64,000 nt of DNA from assembly GCF_008728515.1 (NCBI RefSeq), contig NC_044991.1:36846968-36910967 (forward strand). The letters run 5' to 3'. The notes under the pieces were generated by a model that did not search any database, was not told the DNA's origin, and was given only the letters and a program-made list of their open reading frames with translations. The stretch is from Papio anubis. Taxonomy: Eukaryota > Chordata > Mammalia > Primates > Cercopithecidae. The position numbers were made by a program, and so were the translations under genes. Below are positions 24,970-36,132 of the stretch, piece by piece; positions within the stretch are counted from its first letter, which is position 1, and the number at the start of each line of letters is the position of its first letter.

Positions 24970-25800
24970 CAGTTAAAATTGTGGGACAGTTAATCTGGGC
25001 AATACCTCCTTTAACAGTTCTCCCATGGGAGGTGGGCTATGTCCCCTCCCCTTGAATCTGGACAGGTTCTGTGACCACACTGACCAATGAAATGTGGGAG
25101 AATCATGGTTTACCACTTTCTGGACCTGAACCTCAAGAGGCTGGGAATTTCTACTTCCTGTCTCTTGGAATCCTATAACATCAAGTAGAAAATCTAGAGA
25201 CCTTGTTGGAGCAACCACAAAGAGAAACCCTGATTCTATCTGGGGTACAGCCCAGTCTTCCAGCCATCCCCTCCAAGGCTCCAGCAGGTGAGCAAAAATT
25301 TCTTAGACCTTCCAGAACAGGGTAGCCACTGGCTGAATAATACCCAGGGATCCCAGCCAATGCCAGATAAAGCAGAATTGCCCGTTGAGCCATATCTGAA
25401 TTCCTAACATAAAATATCACTAGATATAATAAAATGGGCCAGGCATGGTGACTCAAACCTGTAATCTCAGCACTTTGGGAGGCCAAGGTGGGAGGATCAC
25501 TTGAGCCCAGGCATTCAAGATCAGCCTGGGCAACATAGCAAGACCCTGTCTCTAAAAAAAAAAAAAAAATAGCAAGGTATGGTGGCATGTGCTTGTAGTT
25601 CCAGTTACTCAGGAGGCTGAGGTTGGGGGATTGCTTGAGCCCAGGAGGTTGAGGCTGCAATGAGCCATGAGCCATGATTGCATCACTGCACTCTAGCTTG
25701 GGTGACAGACTGAGATCCTGTATCAAAAAAAAGATAATAAAATGGTTCTTATATTTAAGCCATTAAGTGTTGAGGATTGTTTGTTCTATAGCAATGCATA
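24970..25800 (+). mobile_element. MLT1-type MaLR LTR, split by an Alu
   Basis: 'cccttgaatctggacaggttctgtgacc', 'ctgaccaatgaaatgtgggag' on the left; 'aagccattaagtgttgaggattgtttgttctatagcaatg' after the Alu. Confidence 0.7.
25437..25731 (+). mobile_element. AluJb, sense, inside MLT1
   Basis: Starts 'ggccaggcatggtgactcaaacc'. Flanked by 'agatataataaaatgg' / 'agataataaaatgg'. Confidence 0.92.
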
Positions 25801-26061
25801 ACCAAAAAGAGAACTAAAGAAAAATATGTAAAGTTTTTAACACAACAAACGAGTCTTCTCATTGCTTGTTAACATATATAACCCAGATTGGATTGACAAC
25901 AGTTCTGCTCACAGGGCGTAATATACAGTTAAACTGTTTCTAGTTTGGCTTGAATAACACAGTAGAGAAACACATCCACAAAGGTACCTTTTTAGGAACT
26001 TCTTTAAACAATTTCAATAAATTTATAATATTCAATAAATGTATAATATTCACTTTAATTT

Positions 26062-26350
26062 TTTTTTTTTGAGACGGAGTCTTGCTGTGTCGCCCAGGCT
26101 GGAGTGCAGTGGCACCATCTCCACTCACTGCAAGCTCCGCCTTCTGGGTTCACGCCATTCTCCTGCCTCAGCCCCCCGTGTAGCTGGGGCTACAGGCACC
26201 CGCTACCACTCCCGGCTAATTTTTGTATTTTTAGTAGAGACGGGGTTTCACCATGTTAGCCAGGATGGTCTCGATCTCCTGACCTCGTGTCTGCCCGTCT
26301 TGGCCTCCCAAAGTGCTGGGATTACAGGTGTGAGCCACCGCGCCTGGCCT
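26062..26350 (-). mobile_element. AluY-like, antisense
   Basis: 'gagacggagtcttgctgtgtcgcccagg', 'tgcaagctccgccttctgggttcacgccattctcc', 'ctcctgacctcgtg'. Confidence 0.92.
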
Positions 26351-26835
26351 AAATTTTTATTCCAAGTGAAGTAAGACTGTATTTCAGTGAAGTAAGACTG
26401 TATTTTCAAAATTCATCTTCAAATCTTCATCAGAGGCCAGTTACAAAACTTTATCCTGTAAAGTTACAGGATATAGCAAAGATGATGAGATGCTTCTTCT
26501 GTGATTAGATTACATAAGGTTGTGACTCCGTTTTGCTAGTAGACTCTTTTCCTTGTCAGTTCTGATGAAGCAAATTGCCATATTGAGGAGGCCCGCCTGG
26601 TGAGAACTGTGGGTGGCCTCCAGCCAATAGCCAGCTAGGAGCTGGAACCATCAATTCAATAATCCAGAAGGAACTGAATCCTACTTGTGTGCCAGGATGT
26701 GGACGCTCCCCTGGTGGAGACTTCAGATGAGACCCCAGCCCCGGTCTGTACTTTGATTCAGCCTTGTGAGAAACCCTAGAGCAGATAATCCAGGTAGGCC
26801 ATGCCTGAATCCCCAACCTTCAAAAACTGTGAACA

Positions 26836-27087
26836 GCCTGGGCATGGTGGCTCATGCCTGTAATTCCAGCACTTTGGGAGACTGAGGAGTGAGGATTGCT
26901 TGAGACCAGAAGTTTCAGACCAGCCTGAGCAACAATGTGATACCCTCCTTATCGTTACAAAAAAAAAAAAAAATTAGCTGGGTGTGGTGACACGTACCTG
27001 TACTACCAGCTACTTGGGAGGCTGAGGCAGGATTGTTTGAGCCCAGGAGATGGAGACCAGCCTGGGCAACAAAGTGAAACCCTGTCA
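26836..27087 (+). mobile_element. AluJ, sense
   Basis: 'gggcatggtggctcatgcctg' to 'gggcaacaaagtgaaaccctgtc', with an internal deletion in the right monomer. Confidence 0.88.
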
Positions 27088-27168
27088 CAATACAATACAA
27101 TACAATACAATACAATACAATACAATACAATACAATACAATACAATACAATACAATACAATACAATAA
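27087..27168. repeat. (CAATA)n pentanucleotide microsatellite, about 16 units
   Basis: Near-perfect array at the Alu tail. Its regularity opens several frames that are not genes. Confidence 0.95.
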
Positions 27169-27260
27169 CCAAAAAGCTGTGAGGAAATAAACGTGTTCTT
27201 TTAGGCTGCTAAGTTTACTATAATTGGTTATGCAGCAATAGAAAACTAGTATAGATTTTG

Positions 27261-27700
27261 GTACCTGAAAGTGGGGTGCTTCCATAACAAATTAAAATGA
27301 GAGAGTGGCTCTGGAACTAGGCAGTGAACAGCAGCGGGAAGGATTTTGAGTGGCATCATAGAAAAAGCCTAAAGACTGGTCAGTAGCAATCTGGACTTTG
27401 AGGGTGCCGCCAGTGAGGGCTCAAAAGGAAGTAAAGAGCATGTTCTTAGAAGCCGGAGGAAAGGGATCCTTGTTATGAAGTGACAGAAAGCTTAGCAAAG
27501 TTGTCATCTGCAGCTACGTAGAAAGCATAATATGCATCTGATGAACCTGTTTGTCTAAAGAGATTTCCAAGAAAAGAGCTGAAGATACCATTTGGTCTCT
27601 TCTTGCAATTTATAGTAAAATGTAAGAAGAGAGATAAACTGAGAGAAGGACGATAGCAAAACACACCTAACTTTTATCTTCCACTGGCCCTGTTCACTAT
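27261..27700 (+). mobile_element. Probable MaLR internal sequence
   Basis: 'gagagtggctctggaactaggcagtgaacagc' and 'ggatccttgttatgaagtgacagaaagcttagcaaag' resemble MaLR internal regions and follow the MLT1 LTR in the same orientation. Confidence 0.45.
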
Positions 27701-28379
27701 ATTCAGTGAGGGGGGGATCCTTCCCCACCACAGATGGAAACTCCGCCAGAGCCTCTGATTTTTCAGCTCATTCCTGGGGAGAAGAAGTCTTATGAACACT
27801 TTAAGCCAAAGTCTGTGTCGTAAATCAGGGTGTCCAGTTAGTTATCAAAAGCCTTCCCTCAGTCAACAGTAAGACTTCTCCCAACCTTTCTCATCTTTGT
27901 CTTCATGTCCCCTTTAGGCACAGGTGTGGGCAGCCTCTGCTCTCCACCTGTCTATGCCCACATCCTCCTCCATTTCCTGTTCATTGTTTTTGGCCAACCT
28001 TCCTCCCTGGAACCCACCTAGGTGAATATGGCTGGCATGTGAGGAAGAGGCCAGGCACTCAGCAATCCTTACTCAGCTAGGAGTTGCTCCCCTCCGTCTG
28101 GCAGGTACGCATTGGACATTCTCTCTTGGACATTGCCTTGAGTCCTGTGGAGATTCCCACAGCCACTCTCTCCTGCACATCCCTTGGCTGAGGCAAGCGC
28201 AACTCTATGCTAGGAGGCCACTTGAATTGTCCCCACAGGCCCCTGGGATCCAGAGGCGAAGTTCGGTGGATTTTGCACACAGCTAACAAAGCTTAGGCCT
28301 CGAGGACACCCCCCCAACATTGAGCATTACAATTTATTAAATGACTTCGGACAACTCTTGAGATTCTAGTATAATTTTT
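27701..28379. other. Intergenic sequence, nothing recognised
   Basis: No gene or repeat assigned. Confidence 0.4.
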
Positions 28380-28720
28380 CTTCATTGCTTTATTAATAGG
28401 TTGAACTACATGAGTAGGTTTTGCACAGCTCTCCATAACAATTATTTTTAAATTAAATCAGTGATAATTTTCTCTACATCACTGATTATTTCAAAGAACC
28501 AGTGTTTGAGTTTATTCTTCAACATGATTGTTTTTCTGTTTACAAATTCACTTATTTCTGATTTTTTATCTTCTTTAATCCCACCCTTCTGCTTTATTTA
28601 GATGTTTTGTTGATCTGTTTTCTTAACTTCTTGAATAGGATACTCTTCATTTTCATTATTTCTTGTTTAGTAATGAAACTGTTTACATTCTTTCTGAAAT
28701 GTATGGAAGTTTTGTTGTGG
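28380..28720 (-). mobile_element. Possible L1 ORF2 fragment, antisense
   Basis: T-rich text such as 'gattttttatcttctttaatccc' and 'cattatttcttgtttag' resembles antisense L1 ORF2. Weak. Confidence 0.4.
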
Positions 28721-28956
28721 CTTAAAATGTGGCCCCCTTTTTGTGACTCTGACATGGGAGTCTGAATAAAAGTATAGAGATTTCAACATAGATGCATGAT
28801 GTGGCTAGTCTGTCATATGTAAAACTGATCTGTCTTATTAGTTATCAATATTTTTACTTTTTATTTTGAAGAAATTCAAAACTACAGGAAAATCATAAGA
28901 ATAATGTCAATGAACTGCCATATATGCTTCACCAGCTACTCACACTTTGCCATTTG

Positions 28957-29192
28957 TATGTGTGTACAGGTGTGTATGTGTATGTGTGTATGTGTGTATA
29001 TCTGTGCATGTATGTATGCGAATGTGTATGTATGGATATGTGTATTATGTACATGTGTATATGCAGATGAGTATATGTGGATGTGAATGCATGGGTGTGT
29101 ATATGTACACATGTGGATGCATGCATACATGTATGTATGTGGATGTGTGTATGAGGCTGTGTGTGGATGGATGTGTGTATGTATGTATGTGT
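28957..29192. repeat. Degenerate (TG)n/(TATG)n tract
   Basis: About 235 bp of alternating TG, TATG and GATG units. The open frames across it on both strands (Cys/Val/Tyr or His/Thr/Ile-rich) are low-complexity artefacts. Confidence 0.9.
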
Positions 29193-29194
29193 TT

Positions 29195-29530
29195 TTTGCT
29201 TGCTGTCTATACTTTGATGCTATATCCATGTATATGTATTGGGGCACTGCGTTTGGTAATGAGATGTCAACCATTCAAGCATGCGTCCTTCCACCATAAG
29301 GACTTTCCTGGAGATGAGGACACTTCTTCAGCTGACCCCTCCTAGATTTTCATGCTGAGTAGACGGGTTTGGAGAGCTTGTGCTGAAGAAACTGAGAGCC
29401 ACCACATTTTCCCTAGAGGACTCCATTTAAGATCAAGAAGATCCCTGCATCTAAAACTCAGTTTCTGGGGCAAAAGGGACTTCTGAAGATAAACTCTTAT
29501 TGAGATATTTCCTGCTCAGTAAGAAAAAAA
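29195..29530. other. Intergenic sequence, nothing recognised
   Basis: No gene or repeat assigned. Confidence 0.4.
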
Positions 29531-29536
29531 AAAAGG

Positions 29537-29662
29537 CTGAGTGTTGTGGCTCGTGCCTGTAATTCTAGATTTTGGGAGGCTGAGGTGGGAAGATCACTTG
29601 AGGCCAGGAGTTTGAGAACAGCCTGGGCAACATAGCAAGACCCCATCTCTAAAGAAAAAAAA
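29537..29662 (+). mobile_element. Free left Alu monomer (FLAM-like), sense
   Basis: 'ggctgagtgttgtggctcgtgcctg' to 'caacatagcaagaccccatctctaaag' then an A run; about 125 bp, one monomer only. Confidence 0.8.
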
Positions 29663-29734
29663 AAGAATAAAAAGGGTAATTTGAAAAGGATAAAAAAGAA
29701 AATTAAAGTAGGATAAACCAAACAGAAACAAATG

Positions 29735-31082
29735 AATCTAATATTACTTCAGGGAGAAAACTATGCCCCCGTGAAAGTCCCCATTATTTTTCAGTCGGGG
29801 AATACTGGGGCTTAATCTCTTGGAGGGGGGTTGTTCCATACCAAGGGTCCTTCCATTGGTATTTCTAATGGGGGTTTCTGCCTGGAAGTAATTTTGGCCT
29901 CAGCATCTGCCCGACAGTTTTCTTCTGCCTTCTCTCCTTCACCTTTCTGATGGCTTTGGCAGTGTAAGACTGCTACCTCCTTGGGTTTTTGCACTGCGTG
30001 CAATAACTCTATAATTTCCTTGTGGTATTTAATGGGTGTTTCCCCAGAGAGTAGGAACTCCCTTTCTTTCCATATTGCAGCATGTGTATGTAGGATTAGA
30101 TAAGCATACTTGCTATCTGTATACACATTTATTCTTTTTCCCTTTCCCAGTTCTAAGACTCAGGTAAGTGCCACTAGTTCTGCTAACTGGGCACTGGTCC
30201 CCGAGGGAAGAGGCTTACTTTCAAGTACAGTTACATCACTAACTAAGGTGTAACCTGCCCTTCGTATGCCATTCTCCACAAATGAACTTCCATCGGTATA
30301 TAGGTTAAGGTCAGGATTAGCTAAGGGGACTTCTAAGAGATCATCTCTGGCTGCATAAGTCTGGACTATAATTTGTTGTCAGTCATGCTCGATTGGTTCC
30401 CCATCCTCTGGGGAAAAGTGGCAGGGTTGAGGGCCATGCACGTGTGTATTTGAAGCACCGGTCCCTCAAGGAGTAGTGCCTGGTATCTAAGTAGGCGGTT
30501 GCCTGATAGCCATAAATTTCCTTTGGCACCTAGTATGCCATTTACATCATGAGTAGTCCAGACAGTGAGATCCTTTCCTTGTATTATCTTGATAGCCTCT
30601 GACACTAAGATAGCCACTGCCGCAACTACCTGTAAACAGTGAGGCCAGCCTTTTGCTACTACATCAATTTCCTTCCTTAGGTATGCCACTGGTTGTGGGG
30701 TTGTCCCATGAGTCTGAGTAAGGACTCCGAGAGCTATCCCTGCTCTCTCTGTGACGTATAAAGGGAAGTTTTGTCCTGTTGGAAGGCTTAAAGCTGGAGC
30801 TTATACTAGGGCCTGCTTTCAGGTTTTGAAGGTTGTTTCTGCCTCTGGTTCCCATTCTACTAGATGAGTATTTTCCCTCTGGGTTTCCTTGGTTAGAGTA
30901 TAGAGGGGCCTGGCTATCTCGCTGTATCCGGGGATCCATAGTCGGCAAAACCCAGTAATTCCAAGGAACCCCAGCAACTGTTTTAATGTCTTAGGGTGAG
31001 GATAAGCCAGTATAGGTTGTATTTGTTCCTTGCTGAGGGCCCTGGTCCCTCTGGCTAAGATTAGGCCTAGATATTTGACCTG
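29735..31082 (-). pseudogene. ERV pol: RT connection and RNase H remnant, multiply broken
   Basis: Successive open pieces at 30948-30664, 30689-30366 and 30126-29812 lie in different frames. The last holds an RNase H-like YTDSKYAY motif. Homology fades near 29.74 kb and no integrase core is recognised. Confidence 0.75.
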
Positions 31083-31919
31083 CTATAGGCAGAACTGGGC
31101 CTTCAACCTAGACGCCTTATACCCTTGATTAGCCAGAAAGTTCAAGAGATCTAGAGTAACCTGCTGGCATGAGGCTTCTGAACTGGTAGCCAAAAGTAAA
31201 TCATCCACATACTGAAGGACCAGAGTGCCTGGACTTGAGAAGTGGCCTAGATCTTGGGCCAGTGCCTGACCAAACAGATGAGGGCTACCCCTAAACCCTT
31301 GGGGCAAGACCATCCACGTAAGTTGGGACGTGTGGTCTGTGGGATCCTCAAAGGCAAAGAGAAACTGGGAGTCAGAGTGCAGGGGAATACAGAAAAAGGC
31401 ATCCTTGAGGTCCAGAACAGTGAACCATTCTGCTTCCTCTGGTATTTGAGAGAGCAAGGTATAGGGGTTGGGTACAACTGGATATAGAGGAATTACTCCC
31501 TCATTGATGAGCCTAAGATCTTGCACTAGTTTCCACTGACCATTTGGTTTTTGCACTCCTAGAATTGGGGTGTTGCAGGGACTTCTGCATTTCATTACTA
31601 AGCCTTGAGCTTTTAAATGTTTAACAATATCCTCTAATCCTTTATGAGCTTCAGGCCTTAAGGGACATTGCCTTTGATAAGGAAAAGTGTTGGGATCTTT
31701 TAACCTGGTTTCGACTGGGCGGGCATTTTTTGCCCTTCCAAATTGTCCTTCCAATGCCCAGACTTCAGGGTTGATTCCCTCCTCAAGTACAGGACAACAA
31801 ATGGATAACCTGTTCCCCTTATTCATGTAGATAATAGTTCCAGCCTTGGCTAATATATCCCTCCCTAATAAGGGTGTGGGACTTTCAGGCATAACAAGAA
31901 AGGCATGTGAAAAGAGCAA
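31083..31919 (-). pseudogene. ERV pol: protease C-terminus and reverse transcriptase fragment
   Basis: A 278-codon open stretch. It begins with the protease LLGRDIL motif and continues into RT with VLDLKDAFF, LPQGFRGSPHLF and the catalytic YVDDLLLA. It ends at a stop inside the RT, so only part of pol is open. Confidence 0.88.
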
Positions 31920-32110
31920 AGTCTCCCAATTACAACTGAGGAAGTGGGAGAAATACCTGGTTACAGGCTGTCCCAGGATTCCTCGGATGGTAACGGACTT
32001 TGAGGACAGTCATCCAGGACAGGAGATTAACACTAAGAAGGCTGCACCAGTGTCCAGGAGGAAGTCAATTTCCTGTCCCTCAATAGTTAAAGTACCCGGG
32101 GCTCAGTGAG
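31920..32110 (-). pseudogene. ERV protease fragment
   Basis: Minus-strand sequence near 32043-32057 encodes LDTGA, the retroviral aspartic protease active site. It is in the same frame as the RT segment, but an in-frame stop separates them. Confidence 0.7.
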
Positions 32111-32233
32111 GGTGGTGACATGAGTTGGCGCTTGCCCCAGGCACCCTCAGTCCTGTTGTTGGATCATCTGGTTGGGGGCTTCTGGCCCAGAGAACCTTCA
32201 TCCTCTGGGGCAGTGCACCTTCCAGTGATTGCC

Positions 32234-33602
32234 TCAGCATAGTGGACATGGACGAGGGGGCAGCTTGTTTCTCATTGGACAATCTTTTTTAAAGTGTCCT
32301 AGTAAACCACACTGATAACAAAGCCTACCAGGTGATTGACCTGCTCCGTTTTCTGTCCTCTCTGAACCACCAAGGTTTGTTTGTCTTAGGGTCATGACTA
32401 AGGCTGCACCTTTTCTCTGATCTTGCTTTTTCTTTTGGGACTGTTCCTCTTGATCCCTATTATAGAACACCGAGGTTGCCAGGTTTAATGATGCCTCCAA
32501 ATTTTGTTCAGGGCCCAGGGCTTGCTTTTGTAGCTTTCTCCTGATATCTGCAGCTGATTGGGTAATAAACTCATCTTTTAGAATCAATTGACCCTCCAGT
32601 GATTTGGGTGACAGGGGAGTATATTTTCTTAAGGCCTCCCGTAGCCGCTTGAGGAAGGCAGAAGGATTTTCTTCCTTTCCCTGAGTTATGGTAGACATCA
32701 TTAAATAATTCCTGGGCTTTTTCCTAATTCTTCTGAGTCCTTCTAGAACACAGGTCAACAGATGTTTACAACTCCAGTCCCCATGATCTGAGTCAAGGTC
32801 CCAGTGGGGATCCATACTGGGGATGGCTTGCTGACTGGTAGGGAATTTGTCCCTTTCTTCAGCTGTCATCCTATCATTTACTTGACTAAGATACCAGGTA
32901 TCTGCAAACTCTCCGACGGCAGCCAAAGCCACATTCTTTTCATTAAAGGCCAGGGTTTGATCTAACAGTAGCATGATATCTCTCCAAGCGAGGTTGAAGG
33001 TTTGCCCTAGACCCTGTAGGACATCTATGTACCTATCAGGATCATCTGAAAACTTCCCCAGGTCTACTTCGATCTGCTTTAAATCAGAGAGGGAGAAGGG
33101 GATATGTACCTGGGTTGGGCCAAATTCCCCTCCTATAGCTTGAAGGGGACATAACTGATAGCCTGGGGGGTTTTGGTGCTTTGGAGATTTCTTTGCTTAT
33201 TTCCTTCTGGGCAGGGGAGATTAGAGAAGGATTATCATTAAAAGGAAGGGGAGCTATAGGGAGGCTAGGATATGGGGGTAAGCTGACAGGTCCTCCTGTG
33301 GGATGTAAATTGTAAGCTTTGCATAGTTGTGTATTCTCCCTCAATGAAAAGAAAGCTTGGGCATAAGGTATTTCACTCCATTTGCCTTCCCTCTTACAGA
33401 AAAGGTCAAGCTGCAGGATAGCATTGTAATTTGTACTTCCCTCATGTGGCCATTTTTCCCCATCAGAGAGAGAATATTGGGGCCAAGCCACAGTGTAGAA
33501 AAAAATGAGCCACCTTTTTTTCAGGGTTTGTGGGTCAAATTGGTCCCAATGGCTTAGGATGCATTTCAAGGATGAGCCTGTTGATGCCTGGGTGTTTCCC
33601 AT
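32234..33602 (-). pseudogene. ERV gag fragment (matrix-capsid-nucleocapsid), frameshifted
   Basis: Starts with MGNTQ, a Gly at position 2 as in myristoylated matrix proteins, at 33602. The first segment runs to about 33084. The downstream segment (32974-32234) is in another frame, so the gene is broken. The second segment has capsid-like sequence and a CCHC zinc knuckle CYQCGLLGHFKKDC (CX2CX4HX4C) near its end, followed by the protease region. Class I gammaretrovirus-like. Confidence 0.85.
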
Positions 33603-34782
33603 CTGAAAGACAAAACCACCCGCAGTTTTGGTTTGTTTTATTTCTCCCCCTGCCCAAGAACTCACAACGGTCCCTGGACTCTGCTGATTGGAATAGTTGC
33701 ACTCACTGACGCAGCAGCAGAAACACTAGTTTTCCTCCCAGACCATATGGAGGACCAAGGAAGGTCCGATTTAGTGGCCCTTACTGATGCATTCTCAAAA
33801 ACCTGCACCCTTGCCTGTCCTCCTAGGCCACAAGGAGGACTGAGAAAATCAGATTTAGTGGCCCTTACCAATGCATTCTTGAAAACCTGTTAGAGTCCTA
33901 AGCATTCTCCCCTTAGTATTGGGACTTTACCCCTGACCTATAAAGATGTTATGTCCCCAAAATGAAGTGGAGGGCCATACCCTGAGGGACGGAAGGGATC
34001 TCCAGGGTTGGAAGAATGACACCTTTTGTCCTCACTTGTATGAATAGGAAGGATACAATTTCTGAGGCTCCCCATATCCTAGCTTCAGGAATAGCTTTTG
34101 TTATACCTGCTTGTCTGAGGAGGGATCCTAAAATTCCAGGTAGTCCCCCCTACGATGGGGCTTTGGGCAAAAATTGTGTCTTTCTTATTGGTGAGCCCAG
34201 GTACCTAAAGAAGGTAACAGAGTCTTGGAGTTTATACTAGAAGTCATTCTTATAGGAGAAACTAGAAAAACACCAGAGACAGGCAGTGATTTTTAGAAGT
34301 GGGACTAACCTCAGAGAAGAGAGGTGAGAGGAAGTTCGTCTGGCAGGCATTACAACCCAGGGGGCAAGAGTCAGGGGAGATAGAACAGGTGGGTGAGTCT
34401 CGCTTGGGTGACATGCCTTTGAGAGTTCCACTCATGGCCACAGGGTCAACCAACTTGTTGTCGGGACCCCAGAGCTGCATAGCTTTCCTCTGACGACCCT
34501 CAGCTCAGCCTAGAAGTACAGGAAAAGCAGAAGCTGGTTCCAGGCAAACCAACACTCCCAACTCCAAAGAGTCAGGGGTTGTTAGAGAGCCCTTTCTCAG
34601 AAAGCCTGACACCCGTGTCTTTAATCCAGCAGCCACTCTAGTTGCTTTTAACTGGCTGACAGGTGCCTGGTATTTAGGCCCTTAATTCTAAGGAAAAATA
34701 GGACAGAATAGCAAGCAAAAGAGGTCTGTTGGTGCTCACGGCTCGGTGATAGTCGATGTCCCACTGCTTGGTGATAGGTGAA
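33603..34782 (-). other. ERV leader between primer-binding site and gag
   Basis: About 1.2 kb of noncoding leader. It contains imperfect tandem repeats at about 33695-33893 built around a 'gatttagtggcccttac...gcattct' unit. Confidence 0.6.
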
Positions 34783-34805
34783 AGTCCCTTCGTGGTCACC
34801 AAAAT
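34783..34805 (-). other. Retroviral primer-binding-site region
   Basis: Directly adjoins the LTR end on the minus strand (TTTTGGTGACCACGAAGGGA), the position of the tRNA primer site in ERV9-type elements. The tRNA identity was not checked. Confidence 0.55.
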
Positions 34806-35055
34806 GTGCCTGGAATTGGTGGATTCTTGGTCTCACTGACTTTAAGAATGAAGTTGCTGACCCCTGCGGTGGGTTTTACAGTTCTTAAAGATGGTGTATC
34901 CGGAGTTTGTTCCTTCAGATGTTCAGATGTGTCTGGAGCTTCTTCCTTCTGGTGTGTTCGTGGTCTCGCTGACAGGAGTGAAGCTGCAGACCTTCACGGT
35001 GAGTGTTACAGCTCTTAAAGGCAGTGCATCTGGAGTTGTTCATTCTTCCCAGTGG
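34806..35055 (-). mobile_element. Truncated LTR12-type LTR, 3' (R/U5) end only
   Basis: On the minus strand it reads ...GCACTGCCTTTAAGAGCTG... to ...CCAATTCCAGGCACA, matching the last ~200 bp of the plus-strand LTR with one extra internal subunit. It is followed on the minus strand by TTTTGGTGACCACGAAGGGA, the expected primer-binding-site position. Confidence 0.85.
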
Positions 35056-35210
35056 GTTCATGGTCTCAGAGAGAGGAAGCAACAGAGAGACAAAGAGAGA
35101 CAGAGAGGAAGAGATGGAGACAGAAAGTCAAAGAAAGAAGGAAGGAAAGAACGAGACAGAGGAGAAGTCAAAGAGAAAGAAAGAGAGATGGAAGTAGTAA
35201 AGAAAAAACT
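35056..35210 (+). repeat. Purine-rich (GA)n tract at the ERV head-to-head junction
   Basis: About 150 bases of almost pure A/G (agagag, gaaag, ggaag) lie between the minus-strand LTR end and the plus-strand env segment. It could be ERV internal sequence or sequence captured at the breakpoint. Confidence 0.6.
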
Positions 35211-35249
35211 GTGTACCCTATTCCTTTAAAAGCTCCCAGAATAAATTTC

Positions 35250-35964
35250 TAAATGTCTATCCAGCCAAGGCATATTCTTCTTATGTGGAACATTGACCTA
35301 TATCTACCTTCCCACTAACGGGACAGGCACCTGCACCTTAGTCTTTCTAAGTCCCAACACTAATATTGCCCCAGGAAATCAGACCTTATCAGTACCCCTC
35401 AAAGCTCAAGTCCGTCAGCACAGAGCCATCCTACTTATAGGGTTTGGAATGGCTACTGCTACAGGAACCAGAATAGCTGGTTTATCTACTTCATTATCCT
35501 ACTACCACACACTCTCAAACGATTTCTCTGACAGTTCGCAAGAAATAATGAAATCTATCCTTACTTTACAATCCCAAATAGACTATTTAGCAGCAGTGAC
35601 TCTCCAAAATCGCCAAGGCCTAGACCTCCTCACAGCTGAGAAAGGAGGACTCTGTGCCTTCTTAGGGGAAGAGTGTTGTTTTTACACTAACCAGTCAGGG
35701 ATAGTACGAGATGCCACCTGGCATTTACAGGAAAAGACTTCTGAAATCAGACAACACCTTTCAAACTCTTATACCAACCTCTGGAGTTGGGCAACATGGC
35801 TTCTCACATTTCTAGCTCCCGTGGCAGCCATCTTGCTGTTACTCACCTTTGGGCCCTATATTTTTAACCTTCTTGTCAAATTTGTTTCCTCTAGAATCGA
35901 GGCTATCAAACAGATGGTCTTACAAATGGAATCTCAAATGAGTTCAACTAACAACTTCTACTGA
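35250..35964 (+). pseudogene. ERV env transmembrane subunit fragment (open, no surface subunit)
   Basis: An open frame of 223 codons ends at 35964. Visible: hydrophobic fusion-peptide-like segment (about residues 45-65), heptad-rich region, the gammaretroviral immunosuppressive-domain-like LQNRQGLDLL stretch, CX6CC motif (CAFLGEECC) and a membrane anchor (WLLTFLAPVAAILLLL), then a cytoplasmic tail. The surface subunit, signal peptide and genuine start are absent, so it cannot encode a complete envelope. It is on the strand opposite to gag and pol. Confidence 0.85.
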
Positions 35965-36120
35965 CGACTCCTGGACCAACTCGCTGGCACTTTCCCTGGC
36001 CTAGAGAGCTCCCCTCTGGAGGACACTACAACTGCAGGGCCCCTTCATCGCCCCTATACAGCAGGAAGTAGCTAGAGCGGTCATAGGCCAAATTCCCAAC
36101 AGCAGTTGGGGTGTCCTGTT
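35965..36120 (+). other. ERV env-to-LTR untranslated segment
   Basis: Noncoding 3' end of the internal region between the env stop and the polypurine tract. Confidence 0.55.
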
Positions 36121-36132
36121 TAGAGGGGGGAT
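36121..36132 (+). other. Retroviral polypurine tract
   Basis: tagaggggggat lies immediately before the LTR start TG, as required for plus-strand priming. Confidence 0.6.

Larger units (their letters stand above)
26540..27260 (+). mobile_element. MLT1-type MaLR LTR, split by an Alu
   Basis: 'tggcctccagccaatagccagctaggagctgg' before, and 'ctgctaagtttactataattggttatgcagcaatagaaaactag' after, the Alu and its tail repeat. Confidence 0.65.

Noticed and set aside
25181..25726. 181-codon minus-strand open frame
   Set aside because: Mostly antisense AluJb; the encoded peptide is the familiar Alu translation.
28929..29345. Cys/Val/Tyr and His/Thr-rich open frames on both strands
   Set aside because: They arise from the TG/TATG repeat and are not genes.
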